Shown piece after piece: positions 27,256 to 35,770 of a DNA stretch of 64,000 nucleotides. Under the pieces are notes generated by a model. That model was given only the letters and a program-made list of their open reading frames with translations. It ran no database searches and had not been told where the DNA came from. Source of the stretch: Streptomyces sp. NBC_00442 (GTDB lineage: Bacteria; Actinomycetota; Actinomycetes; Streptomycetales; Streptomycetaceae); contig NZ_CP107918.1 of the NCBI RefSeq assembly GCF_036014195.1, positions 620,001 through 684,000 of the forward strand, read 5' to 3'. The translations under genes were made by a program, and so were the position numbers. Position 1 is the first letter of the stretch, and the number at the start of each line of letters is the position of its first letter.

Positions 27256-28422
27256 ATGGCCCGCATGGTCATCCACACGATCGGCGCCCTCGTTCCGCTG
27301 TCCCGGCCCGGGTGGGTCGAGGCGGGCCGGCACCTGCTCGCGGGGCTTGAGTTGGGGGTGCGTGAGGTCAACGCGAGCGGGGGCATCGCGGGGCAGCCGC
27401 TCGCGCTGGAGGTCCGGGACACCGCGGCCGATCCGGACCGGGCCGGGGCGGCCGTGGAGGAACTGGCCGGGCTCGGCGTGGCCGCCGTGACGGGCGAGTT
27501 CCACAGTGTCGTCGCACGGGCCGCCGCCGAGCGGGCCGCCGCTCTCGGCGTGCCCTACCTCTGCTCGTCGGCGGTGCTCGACGCGCTCACCGAGCGGCCG
27601 GCGGACCGGGTCGCGCGCCTGGCCCCCGCGCAGTCCCACGGCTGGCGGATCTACGGCGACTTCCTCCTCGCCGCGGGCCACCGCCGCATCGCCGTGGCCA
27701 CCCAGCCGAGTGTCTACTGGGCTTCCGGCACCCGCATCCTGCGCGACCATCTCGCTCCGCACGGCGCCACCGTCGTCGAGTTCGACATGAGCGCCCTCTC
27801 CCCCGACGCCCTGTGCGGCGAACTCGTCGACCACCGGGCGACCGCCCTCCTGCTCCTGGTCGGCCATCCGGAACCCGCCGTCCCGATCGTCACGTCCGTA
27901 CGCCGTGACGCGCGCCTGGCCGGCCTCCTGATCGGCGCTCCGGCCGGCCAGCCGGAGCTGCCGGGGTGGGCGGAGCTCCTCGGGGACGACGGCGCCGCGA
28001 TCCCGTTCCTGCGCTACCTGCCCGAACGGCCGACCCCGCTCGGCAGGCGCGTCGGGTCCGCGCTGCGCGAACGCCTGGCCCAGGTGCCGTCCTTCGTCGC
28101 GTTCGAGGGGTACGACGCGATTCTCGTCCTCGCCGATGTCCTGCGCACGGCCGTCCAGCGCACGGCCCTCGTGCGCCCGGGTGCCCTGCCCACGCGCGCC
28201 GCGGACCGGGCGCCCACCGGCGGGGCCGCGCCGGTTCCTTCCGACATGTGGGCGGCCGTCGCCGGCGGCTGGTCCGGTGTCGCCGTCGAAGGCACCCGCG
28301 GGATGGTCCGTTTTTCCCGTGCACCCGGCATCGGCGTGTGGCAGTGGGTCTGGGCACCGGTCCAGGTCGTCGACCGGGACCCGGCCGACCCCACCCGTTT
28401 CCGGGTTCTCCACACCGGCTGA
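27256..28422 (+). CDS. Periplasmic-binding-protein type I fold protein lacking a signal peptide
   Basis: A 388-residue protein of the branched-chain amino-acid/amide-binding fold: TIGALVPLSRPGWVEAGRHLLAGLELGVREVNASGGIAGQPLALEVRDT, VAAVTGEFHSVVARAAAERAAALGVPYL and FEGYDAILVLADVLR are classic. Family members are normally exported lipoproteins, but here the binding domain starts within about six residues of ATG 27256 with no signal sequence, so it is cytoplasmic as read; no ABC permease genes are near. It could be a ligand sensor. No clear ribosome site precedes the ATG. Confidence 0.8.
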   Translation: MARMVIHTIGALVPLSRPGWVEAGRHLLAGLELGVREVNASGGIAGQPLALEVRDTAADPDRAGAAVEELAGLGVAAVTGEFHSVVARAAAERAAALGVPYLCSSAVLDALTERPADRVARLAPAQSHGWRIYGDFLLAAGHRRIAVATQPSVYWASGTRILRDHLAPHGATVVEFDMSALSPDALCGELVDHRATALLLLVGHPEPAVPIVTSVRRDARLAGLLIGAPAGQPELPGWAELLGDDGAAIPFLRYLPERPTPLGRRVGSALRERLAQVPSFVAFEGYDAILVLADVLRTAVQRTALVRPGALPTRAADRAPTGGAAPVPSDMWAAVAGGWSGVAVEGTRGMVRFSRAPGIGVWQWVWAPVQVVDRDPADPTRFRVLHTG

Positions 28423-28461
28423 GGCCGCGCGGCGCCCGGCACACGAGCGCATGATGGACAG

Positions 28462-28861
28462 ATGACCGAACGTGAAGCGTTCCTCGCGTGGGTCGACACC
28501 GAGTTGCACGACGCGGAGATCGCGCTGCACAACGGCGACCCGGGCCCGCGTCGCGCGCTCTGGTCGCGCGAGGAGCCCGTGAGCGTCCTGGGAGCCTGGC
28601 GCAACGTCTTCAGACAGGAAGCGGTCGGCGAACTCTTCGTCCAGCTGGCGGCGCGGCTGTCCGACTGCACGTCGCTCGTGTTCGACCTGCGGTCGTGCGA
28701 CGTGGTGGGAGACATGGCGTACACGGCCGGTTTCGAGCACATCTCCGTGACCATGGACGGGCACACCGCGCGTGTACACACTGCGGGCGACCCAGGTGTA
28801 CCGCCGCGAGAACGGCGCGTGGCGGGTCGCCCACCGGCACGGTGACGCGTCGGCCGAGTGA
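28462..28861 (+). pseudogene. NTF2/SnoaL-like (DUF4440-type) gene with a one-base frameshift
   Basis: ATG 28462 opens a SnoaL-like protein (WSREEPVSVLGAWRNVF, FDLRSCDVVGDMAYTAGFEHISVTMDG). Around 28765-28785 the expected continuation moves to the +1 frame: the ORF frame gives an Arg/Pro-rich tail ending at 28845, while the next frame gives YTLRATQVYRRENGAWRVAHRHGD up to a TGA at 28859-28861, the standard C-terminus of this family. A single extra base in the CGCGCGTGTACACAC stretch explains it. Either a real lesion or a sequencing error. Confidence 0.75.
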
Positions 28862-28882
28862 CCGGCGCGCCCCGAGCCGCGG

Positions 28883-30061
28883 CTATGCCAGGACGGGGAG
28901 CGCCGCCAGGCCGCGGACGAGCCGGGTGCGCCGCCACTGGAGCCGATCGGCCGGTACGGCGAGGCGGAGGCGCGGAAAGCGGGCGATGAGGGCGCGCAGC
29001 ACGATCTCGGCCTCGGCCTTCGCCAGCGGAGCGCCCACGCACCGGTGGATGCCGTGCCCGAAGCCGAGATGGGCCGCCGCGTCCCGGTCCCAGTCGAGCA
29101 GGTCGGGTGAGGCGAACCGCTCCGGGTCGCGGTTGGCGGCCCCGAGGGCGATGGTCACCGCGGCGCCCGCCGGGATCGCGGTGCCGCCCAGGGTGAGGGC
29201 CTGCGTCGCGAACCGGAAGGTCGCCGTGCTGACGGGGGAATCGAAGCGCAGCAGTTCGTCCAGTGCGGCCGGCATGCGGTCCGGGTCCTCCCGCAGGCGG
29301 GCCGCCGCGCCGGGGTTCCGGAGCAGGGCCAGGACGGCGTTGCCCAGGAAGTTGGTGGTGGTTTCGTGGCCCGCGATCAGGAGGAGCACGGCGAGGGAGA
29401 CCAGTTCCTCCTCGCTGAGCCGGTCGTCGCCGTCGCGCGCCACTACGAGGTCGTCGAGGAGCGAACTCCCGGGCCGTGCGCGCTTGGCCGCGATGAGGCC
29501 GGTCATGTACGCCGCGATCGCGTGCGAGGCCGTGTCGACGCGATCCGGCTCGCCCGCGGCGAACAGCTCGCCGGACCAGCGCCGGACGGCGGGCCGCTCC
29601 GCCTCCGGTACGCCGAGCAGCTCGCAGATCACGATGACGGGCAGCGGGGCCGCCAGGGCGCCGACCAGATCGACCTGCTCGCCGGCGGGCCACCGGTCGA
29701 GCAGCTCATCGGTGACCCGGGCGATGAACGGGCGCATCCGGGCCACGGCTCCCGTCGTGAACGCCTTCGTCACGAGCTTGCGCAGCCGGGTGTGCCGGGG
29801 TGGATCGCTGGCCAGCATGGTGTGCGCGACGGCGGGGTGGAGCCGGCGTCGTGACTCCTTGCCGGCGAAGAAGACGGCGGTGTCCTTGGACAGCCGGGGG
29901 TCGGCGAGCGCTTCCCTGGCCTGTGCGTAGCCGGTGACCACGTAGCCGGAGCGCGTTCCCGAGCCGTTCGCCATGGGCTGCACGGGACACGCGCGGCGCA
30001 GCGCGGCGTAGGCGGGATACGGGTCCTGGGCGAACAGCGGGTCCTGCGTCGGCTCGGTCAC
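28883..30061 (-). CDS. Cytochrome P450 (bacterial class I)
   Basis: A 392-residue P450 starting at GTG 30061 with GGAG upstream. The I-helix oxygen motif is LLIAGHETTTN, the K-helix ExxR is ELLRFDSP, and the haem loop FGHGIHRCVGAPLAKAE contains the Cys ligand. It needs a ferredoxin and reductase, none of which is adjacent. The sequence resembles CYP105/107-type enzymes that hydroxylate small molecules. A longer frame to 30187 lacks a better start. Confidence 0.93.
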   Translation of the reverse strand: MTEPTQDPLFAQDPYPAYAALRRACPVQPMANGSGTRSGYVVTGYAQAREALADPRLSKDTAVFFAGKESRRRLHPAVAHTMLASDPPRHTRLRKLVTKAFTTGAVARMRPFIARVTDELLDRWPAGEQVDLVGALAAPLPVIVICELLGVPEAERPAVRRWSGELFAAGEPDRVDTASHAIAAYMTGLIAAKRARPGSSLLDDLVVARDGDDRLSEEELVSLAVLLLIAGHETTTNFLGNAVLALLRNPGAAARLREDPDRMPAALDELLRFDSPVSTATFRFATQALTLGGTAIPAGAAVTIALGAANRDPERFASPDLLDWDRDAAAHLGFGHGIHRCVGAPLAKAEAEIVLRALIARFPRLRLAVPADRLQWRRTRLVRGLAALPVLA

Positions 30062-30295
30062 CCCGCCAGGCTCCGTCCCGTTGCGGACGGGGCCCGTCAG
30101 CGACACGCCCAACGTGGCGTCCCGGTCGGGCAGTTGACCGGTCGGCTCCCGGGACGGATCGGTTTCAGCCAGGACAACTCGGCACACATCACCATCGGCC
30201 GGTGCGGGGTCGAGGCGGTCACCCGGTTCACCCGGCTCCGTTGGTCCGGCATCCAGCCGGCTCGGCCGGTCCGGCGTTCAGCCGGTTCATCCGGT
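30062..30295. repeat. Irregular CCGGTTCA/CCGGCTC repeats between P450 and DoxX genes
   Basis: From about 30215 to 30300 the sequence is a run of CCGGTTCACCCGG, CAGCCGGCTCGG, CAGCCGGTTCATCCGGTTCAGCCGG units. It includes the DoxX gene end. It resembles the repeats at 1675-1775 in composition. No gene is apparent. Confidence 0.5.
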
Positions 30296-30826
30296 TCAGC
30301 CGGAGGACTCGTCCTCGGACTTGCCCCGCTCCTTCGCCCGGCGTCCGACCACCGCCGCGGCCGCCACGGCGCTGCCGAGGAAGGCGAGGGCGACGGTCCA
30401 GGGCTGGTCGACCACATGGTCCGTGGCATGGTCGAGGGAGTAGCGTCCGGCTCCGGCGAGGCCGATCGCGGCGGCGGTGAAGCCGAGGAACGCGGGGTAT
30501 TCGAACCCGCCGGCCTGGGCGAAGAAGCCGGCCGGGGCATGCACCGAGACCGCGCCCGCCATGGCGCCGGCCGCCGCGGCCCCGGCGGCGGGGGTGGCAA
30601 GGCCGAGGGCCAGCAGGGCGCCGCCGCCCATCTCGCCGAGCCCGGCGGCGATCGCGCTCTGCTTGCCGGGGCGGAAGCCCATGTGCTCCATGGCGGCGGC
30701 CGTGCCGTCGATCCCGCCGCCCCCGAAACAGCCGAAGAGCTTCTGGGCGCCGTGCGCCATCAGGACCGCGCCGGTGCCGGTCCGCAGCACGAGCAGTCCC
30801 AGGTCGCGTCGGTTGAGGCAGGTCAT
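30296..30826 (-). CDS. DoxX family membrane protein
   Basis: A 176-residue protein, ATG 30826 behind GGGAG, with four hydrophobic helices. LGLLVLRTGTGAVLMAHGAQKLFGCFGG, GLGEMGGGALLALGL and FEYPAFLGFTAAAIGLAG are typical of DoxX. Relatives participate in redox/thiol homeostasis or quinone-linked reactions. A charged tail (RAKERGKSEDESSG) extends past the last helix. Single gene. Confidence 0.88.
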   Translation of the reverse strand: MTCLNRRDLGLLVLRTGTGAVLMAHGAQKLFGCFGGGGIDGTAAAMEHMGFRPGKQSAIAAGLGEMGGGALLALGLATPAAGAAAAGAMAGAVSVHAPAGFFAQAGGFEYPAFLGFTAAAIGLAGAGRYSLDHATDHVVDQPWTVALAFLGSAVAAAAVVGRRAKERGKSEDESSG

Positions 30827-30989
30827 GGATTCTCCCGGGGCGTGGGGCGATGGACTCGACTCCCACTCTCGGGTCCCCGCGCAGCCGACCCGCAGCGTTG
30901 CTGGGCCGTACGGGTCACGGGACCCCCGGGCCCCGCCCCGAGCGTGCGTGCCGGACCCGGCCGGCCGGACGGGACTTCGAGGACACGAC

Positions 30990-31925
30990 CTAGTGGTGGC
31001 CGGTCTCGCCCTGGGCCGTTTCGATGCCGCCGTGCAGATCGGCTGCCGCGTCGATCGCCGAGGCCGCCGAGGCGCACAGGCAGCTCAGCAGGACGGCCGC
31101 TATCAGCCGGGCTCCGGCCGAACGGGCCAGGCCCGTCGCGGGGTGGCGGTCGAGCAGGGCGGCGACCCGGCGCGGCACCGGTCCCGCGGTCGCGGCGAGC
31201 ACCGCGCGGGGCCGCGTGCCGGGGGTGCGGGAGGCGAGGGCGGCGCGGCCGATCGCGCGTGCCGCGAGCCTGCGGTCACCGACGGCGGTCGCCGCGTACT
31301 CGTCGGCGGACCGCTCCAGGGCGAAGGCGAGGGGCGCGCGCAGCGACCGCAGGCCGGGGTGGCAGTGCCCCGCGAGCTCGGCGGCGGCCAGGAACAGGTG
31401 GTGGCGGCCCATCAGGTGGGCGCGTTCGTGCGCGAACAGGGCTTCGCGCTCGGCGGGTTCGAGGGTGCGCAGCATTCCGGTGGTGACGACGATCCGCCCC
31501 GGCCGGCCGGGCAGCGCGTAGGCGTCGGGGTTGGGGTCGCGCAGGACGGCCAGTTCGCTCTCGGCCGGCCTCAACAGGGCGCGGGCCGAGCGCAGTTCGG
31601 CGAGATGCCGGCGCAGGGTGCGGATCACGGCCGCACCCGAGAGGGCGACGAGCGCGGCGGCGGTGGCCGCGGCCGGGAAGGCGAGCCACGCGGGAAGCGC
31701 GTCCAGCGGCGCCGTCAGGTTTCCCAGCGAGGCGAAGAACGGCAGCCGCAGTGCCCCGGCCAGCGCGATGAGTCCCAGCGCGGCGGTCGAACAGAGGGCG
31801 AGGCCGGCCGCCGCGGCGGCGAGCAGCCACGCGGCCGGGCGGGGCGGCAGCGCCTCGGCGAGCCGACGGGCCGCGGGCACCGCGAGGAACGGCACGAGGA
31901 GCGGGATCCACACCGAGAAGATCAT
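30990..31925 (-). CDS. M56-type (BlaR1/MecR1-like) membrane metallopeptidase
   Basis: A 311-residue protein with four or five hydrophobic segments and a cytoplasmic zinc peptidase domain: HExxH in LFAHERAHLMGRHHL and the third ligand in ALERSADEYAA. It lacks the C-terminal penicillin-sensor domain of true BlaR1. ATG 31925 overlaps the stop of the BlaI-type gene by four bases (ATGA), so the two are translationally coupled; by analogy the peptidase may cleave the repressor upon a wall or redox signal. Confidence 0.9.
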   Translation of the reverse strand: MIFSVWIPLLVPFLAVPAARRLAEALPPRPAAWLLAAAAAGLALCSTAALGLIALAGALRLPFFASLGNLTAPLDALPAWLAFPAAATAAALVALSGAAVIRTLRRHLAELRSARALLRPAESELAVLRDPNPDAYALPGRPGRIVVTTGMLRTLEPAEREALFAHERAHLMGRHHLFLAAAELAGHCHPGLRSLRAPLAFALERSADEYAATAVGDRRLAARAIGRAALASRTPGTRPRAVLAATAGPVPRRVAALLDRHPATGLARSAGARLIAAVLLSCLCASAASAIDAAADLHGGIETAQGETGHH

Positions 31926-32317
31926 CCCCCGTCGCCTCCGGCCTCCTCCAGGAGCGAGCGCAGCAGCCGCTCGTCCTCGTCGCTGAGCTGGGAGACGAAG
32001 CGGGCGAGGACGGTGGAGCGGTCCTCCTCCTTGGCCAGCTCGGTGTGCATGCGGCGGGCGGTGAGCCCCGGCGCGTCCTCCGTGGGCGTGTACGTGTAGC
32101 CGCGCCCGGCGCGTCGGCGCGTCACCGCTCCCTTGTCGTGGAGCCGGCTGAGAATCGTGGTCACGGTGGTACGGGCGAGACCGCCGCCGAGCTGTGCCTG
32201 GACCTCGCCCGGCGTGAGCGGCGCTTCGGCGGCCCACAGCGCCGCGAGGACCCCGGCCTCCAGCTCCCCCGCCGGCCGTCTCGGCTCCCCGTGTCCGACG
32301 CCTCCCCTGGCAGTCAT
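31922..32317 (-). CDS. BlaI/MecI family transcriptional repressor
   Basis: A 131-residue winged-helix protein: GELEAGVLAALWAAEAPLTPGEVQAQL, RTTVTTILSRLHDKGAVTRRRAGRGYTYTP, matching BlaI including the cleavage-region surroundings, and a C-terminal dimerisation part ending LSDEDERLLRSLLEEAGGD. First gene of the pair with the M56 peptidase. A TCTACAG-TG-CTGTAGA site lies just upstream and may also control the divergent DedA gene. Confidence 0.92.
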   Translation of the reverse strand: MTARGGVGHGEPRRPAGELEAGVLAALWAAEAPLTPGEVQAQLGGGLARTTVTTILSRLHDKGAVTRRRAGRGYTYTPTEDAPGLTARRMHTELAKEEDRSTVLARFVSQLSDEDERLLRSLLEEAGGDGG

Positions 32318-32340
32318 GGGGCACTCCTCCCGCTCACTCG

Positions 32341-32375
32341 TCTACAGTGCTGTAGACCGTCTTCATCACTGCAGT
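32341..32375. promoter_or_regulatory. BlaI-type palindromic operator
   Basis: TCTACAG-TG-CTGTAGA at 32341-32356 is a perfect dyad containing the TACA..TGTA core known for BlaI/MecI operators. A second weaker palindrome ACTGCAGT lies at 32368-32375. Both fall between the BlaI start (32317) and the DedA start (32440). Confidence 0.75.
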
Positions 32376-32439
32376 CAGCCGGGCCGCGCACGTCCCGACG
32401 TCGTTCGGCCCGACCACCATTATGCGAGGGTCCACTGAC

Positions 32440-33114
32440 ATGACCGCCGTCCCCCTGCTCGCAGCCTCGTTCCCCCAGGCCGTGAACATCCTCGACGCGG
32501 GCTCGCTGCTCTCCGCGTTCGGCGCCCTGGGCGTTGCCGTGGTGCTCTTCGCCGAGACCGGTCTGCTCGTGGGGTTCCTCCTGCCGGGCGATTCCCTGCT
32601 GTTCACGGCGGGCCTGCTGTGCGCGCCCGGCGGCAGCGGGCCCGTGTCGCTGTCGCTCAGCGAGGTCCTGGTCTGTTCGGTGGCCGGCGCCCTCGCCGGC
32701 GCCCAGGTGGGGTACTGGATCGGCCGCCGCGGCGGCCGGGCCCTGCTGGGCCGCAGCAGGTCGCGCAAGCTGCACGAGGGAGCGGCCCGCGCCGAGGAGC
32801 TGCTCGCGAAGTACGGCCACGCGAAGGCGATCGTCCTCGCGCGCTTCGTGCCGATCGTCCGCACGGTACTGAACCCGCTCGCGGGCGCCCTTGGCGTACC
32901 GGCCCGCGTCTTCGCCCTCTGGCAGGTCGTGGGCGGCCTCGTGTGGACCTGTGCGCTGGTGCTCGGCGGCTACGCGCTCGGCTCGTCGGTGCCGAACATC
33001 GACCGCTACCTGCTGCCGATCGTCGCGCTGGTCGTGGCGGTGTCGCTCACGCCGGTCGCTCTGGAAGTGCTGCGTGCCCGCCGCGCGCGTACGGCCACCG
33101 AGGACGTCCGCTGA
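32440..33114 (+). CDS. DedA/VTT family membrane protein
   Basis: A 224-residue membrane protein, ATG 32440 with GAGGG upstream. The hallmark ETGLLVGFLLPGDSLLFTAGLL, GYWIGRRGGRALL and RFVPIVRTVLNPLAGALG motifs include the conserved Arg/Glu of DedA proteins, which act as lipid carrier (undecaprenyl-phosphate) or lipid flippases. Immediately followed by a PAP2 phosphatase 79 bp later, so the pair may handle polyprenyl phosphates. It shares a control region with the BlaI/M56 pair. Confidence 0.92.
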   Translation: MTAVPLLAASFPQAVNILDAGSLLSAFGALGVAVVLFAETGLLVGFLLPGDSLLFTAGLLCAPGGSGPVSLSLSEVLVCSVAGALAGAQVGYWIGRRGGRALLGRSRSRKLHEGAARAEELLAKYGHAKAIVLARFVPIVRTVLNPLAGALGVPARVFALWQVVGGLVWTCALVLGGYALGSSVPNIDRYLLPIVALVVAVSLTPVALEVLRARRARTATEDVR

Positions 33115-33193
33115 TGGACGCCGGCCTGCATCGGCGGCACGCCGGTCCCCGTCGGCGCGGCCGGGGCGACGGCGGCGACCGGGGCGCCGGGCA

Positions 33194-33925
33194 GTGACCG
33201 GGGCCGGCACCACCGACGGCGGCCGCCCGGGGACGAACGCCCGGAGCACGGGCGTGGTGGCCGTGGTCCTGCTCGCGCTCCTCGTCGCGCTCACGGTCGC
33301 CGTCGTCGTCCGGCACGGCGCCCCGCTTCCGGGCGACACGGTCCTGCACCGCCGGTCCCTGCACGACCGTCCTCCGGTCGCCGTCGCCACCGCGCGCGCC
33401 GTCACGGCGACGGGCAGCGGGGTGGTGCCCTACGTTCTCGCCGTCGTCGCGGGCCTGCTCGCGGGCCGCGACGGCAAGGGGCGCCGGTACGCGGTGGCGG
33501 GAGCGCTCGCGGTGCTCGTCCTCGGCCAATTGGTGCGGTACGGCCTGATGGCCGCCGTCGCCCGCCCGCGTCCGGCCTCGCTCGACTGGGCGACCACGGC
33601 GTCCGGATTCTCCTTCCCCTCGGGGCACACCACCACCAGCGCCCTCACCGCGGGGCTGCTCGCCTGGGCGGTGCTGACCCGGCGCACCCCCGCGGCCGCC
33701 CGCCCCACCATCGCCGTGCTCTGCCTCTGGGCGGTGGCCGTCGGCGTCTCCCGGATCTACCTCGGGGTGCACTGGGCGAGCGATGTGCTGGGCGGATGGC
33801 TCTTCGCCTCGCTCTGGCTCTGCCTCGCGGCGCTGGTCACGTCGCCTCGCGTGCGTGCCGCGGGCCGGCGCAGGACCGGCCGCGTCCGGGCGCCCCTGGG
33901 TGCCCGCCCACCGGGCGGCGCGTGA
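33194..33925 (+). CDS. PAP2-type membrane phosphatase
   Basis: A 243-residue protein starting at GTG 33194. The three phosphatase signatures are present: ARPRP (second part of KxxxxxxRP), PSGHTTTS and SRIYLGVHWASDVLGG. About six hydrophobic helices. Substrates in this family are lipid or undecaprenyl pyrophosphates. Start is weakly supported; a 27-codon frame at 33114-33197 overlaps between it and dedA and is not called. Confidence 0.87.
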   Translation: MTGAGTTDGGRPGTNARSTGVVAVVLLALLVALTVAVVVRHGAPLPGDTVLHRRSLHDRPPVAVATARAVTATGSGVVPYVLAVVAGLLAGRDGKGRRYAVAGALAVLVLGQLVRYGLMAAVARPRPASLDWATTASGFSFPSGHTTTSALTAGLLAWAVLTRRTPAAARPTIAVLCLWAVAVGVSRIYLGVHWASDVLGGWLFASLWLCLAALVTSPRVRAAGRRRTGRVRAPLGARPPGGA

Positions 33926-34000
33926 CGCGGCTTCTCGCCGACCGGTCAACTCCCCTGCGTCAAGGCTTTGTTGAGCCCGACCGATTCACGGGGCCGGCCC

Positions 34001-34201
34001 TCAGCAGGCGGCCATGCAGTCCCCGCAGTAGCGGTCGGCGTCGGTGAGTTCCGGCCGTGCCGGCCGCGCCGCCGCCTCCCGTTCGAGGCTGCGGCCGCAC
34101 AGGGTGGTGGGGTCGTCGTCACTCATCACGTGCCACAGGAGGGCCTTGCGGCGCTCCGCGTCCACCCCGTCGAGAACCGCTTCCGCTCGCAGTTCGTGCA
34201 T
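34001..34201 (-). CDS. 66-residue protein with C-terminal cysteine cluster
   Basis: ATG 34201 sits behind GGAGGGAGC. The N-terminal half is LRAEAVLDGVDAERRKALLWHVMSDDDPTTLCGRSL and the protein ends in YCGDCMAAC. The HVM...CG and CxxC...C residues could bind zinc, as in many small actinobacterial proteins of unknown role. No neighbour clarifies it. I do not recognise it beyond that. Confidence 0.7.
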   Translation of the reverse strand: MHELRAEAVLDGVDAERRKALLWHVMSDDDPTTLCGRSLEREAAARPARPELTDADRYCGDCMAAC

Positions 34202-34534
34202 GGTGTGCTCCCTCCGCCCCGAGCTGCGCCGGGGCCGCTTTCCGCTCCGGGTCCCGAGGCCGCCGGTGCGTGCGGGCATGCCGCCCGGCCCGGCCCGGCC
34301 GGGACCCGGATCCGTCCTTCGAGCAGACCCCGGGCTCCGACCGTCCGCCTCTCGGCGCAGTCCGAAGCGCACCGTGGAATCGGGCGCGTCGCCCCCTGTC
34401 GCCCGCATCGCCGCAGGGTGCGCCGGTCGGGTCGCGTTCGGTCAAAGTGGAGAGCGCGACACCCGATCGAGTGATCTTTGGCGGAGCGGCCCGCCAACGG
34501 GTCACCTCGGGTGGGGCCTTGCGACAGACCCGCC
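34202..34534. other. Intergenic region with weak hairpin
   Basis: Contains TTGGCGG-AGCGGC-CCGCCAA at 34478-34497 (7-bp stem), which could end the lipoprotein transcript, and a promoter area for the 66-residue protein near 34440-34475. The same strand frame upstream of the small gene is open for about 70 codons but has no start signal. Confidence 0.4.
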
Positions 34535-35770
34535 TCAGGCCGCCTTGAAGAAGGCGTTCCAGCCGCCCGGGGGCGCCTGTCCCACCTCCAGCGAGCGGAG
34601 CCGGTCGAGCACCCTCGGGTCCTGCGCGTCGAGCCAGTCCACGAACTGGCGGAACGACACCAGGCGTACGTCCGGCTTGCCCGCCATGCCCTTCAGCGCC
34701 TCCTCGACGGCGTCCATGTAGATGCCGCCGTTCCACTCCTCGAAGTGGTTGCCGATGTAGAAGGGCGCGCGGTTCGTCTCGTACGCCCGCTTGAAGCCCG
34801 CCATGTACGAGGCGGTGGCCTGGGTGCGCCAGCCCGGGTAGCGCGAGGTCATGCCCTTGGTCGAGTTCTTCGACTGGTTGGCGAGGATGTTGTAGTCCAT
34901 CGACAGGACCTCGAAGGAGTGCCCGGGGAAGGGAATGCCCTGGAGCGGCAGGTCCCATACGCCGTGACGTTTCTCCGGCCACTTCTGACGGCCGCCGGGC
35001 GACGAGGCGTCGTAGCGCCAGCCCCGCTCCTCCACGGCGGCCAGCAGGTTGTCCTGGCCGAGCAGGCACGGCGTACGTCCGCCGACGAGTTCCCTGTGGT
35101 AGTCGAACGGAAGCGGGTCCTCCTCGCCCCAGCCGGTGTTGGTGCGCCACTCGGTGACGAAGGAGACGGCCTGGTCGATCTCGCTGTTCCACTGGGCGGG
35201 CGTCCAGTTGGCGACGGATCCCGAGCCGCCGCAGAAGTGGCCGTTGAAGTGTGTGCCGATCTCGTGGCCGTCCAGCCAGGCCTGCCGGGTGTACTTGAGC
35301 GTCTCCTTGACGTGCGCGTCGCTGAGGTAGCCGATGTCGGAGGCGCCGACGGGATTGTTCGGCGGGCGGTAGAGGCTCCGCTTGGACTCGGGGAGCACAT
35401 AGAGGCCGGAGAGGAAGAACGTCATGCCCGCGCCGTGGTCCCTGGCCAGGTCGAGGAAGCGCGGGAAGAGGCCGTTGCCCACCTCGCCCGCGCCGTCCCA
35501 GGAGAAGATCACGAACTGCGGCGGGGTCTGGCCGGGTTCCAGCCGGACGGGCTTGTCGGGCTGGTTGGGCTGCCTGCCGGTGTCCGCCGTCGAACCGTCA
35601 CCGATGAGCCTGGCCTGCGATTTCGCCGGCTTGCCCGGCCCCCGCCCCAGCCCCGGGAGCCCCGTCTGACCGGCGTCGCCGCCCCCCGAAGCACCGCACC
35701 CGGCGAGCCCCGCCGCGGCGACCGCCCCAAGTCCCGCGCCCAGCAATCCCCTTCGACTGATGTCTGGCAT
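34535..35770 (-). CDS. Tat-exported lipoprotein, polysaccharide-deacetylase-like
   Basis: A 411-residue protein, ATG 35770 behind GGGAG. A twin-arginine signal SRRGLLGAGLGAVAAAGLAGC ends in a good lipobox (LAGC). The body from residue about 85 (PPQFVIFSWDGAGE, GAGMTFFLSGLYVLP, DGHEIGTHFNGHFCGG) resembles the NodB deacetylase fold: the first Asp pair appears as SWDGAGE and the His pair as HEIGTHFNGH. The usual NodB His-x-x-x-His zinc pair is H...H in THFNGH. Likely acts on wall polysaccharide outside the membrane. A Tat route suggests a folded metalloprotein. Confidence 0.8.
   Translation of the reverse strand: MPDISRRGLLGAGLGAVAAAGLAGCGASGGGDAGQTGLPGLGRGPGKPAKSQARLIGDGSTADTGRQPNQPDKPVRLEPGQTPPQFVIFSWDGAGEVGNGLFPRFLDLARDHGAGMTFFLSGLYVLPESKRSLYRPPNNPVGASDIGYLSDAHVKETLKYTRQAWLDGHEIGTHFNGHFCGGSGSVANWTPAQWNSEIDQAVSFVTEWRTNTGWGEEDPLPFDYHRELVGGRTPCLLGQDNLLAAVEERGWRYDASSPGGRQKWPEKRHGVWDLPLQGIPFPGHSFEVLSMDYNILANQSKNSTKGMTSRYPGWRTQATASYMAGFKRAYETNRAPFYIGNHFEEWNGGIYMDAVEEALKGMAGKPDVRLVSFRQFVDWLDAQDPRVLDRLRSLEVGQAPPGGWNAFFKAA

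Noticed and set aside
33114..33197. 27-codon frame between dedA and PAP2 genes
   Set aside because: Arg/Gly-rich only, no ribosome site, overlaps both neighbours.
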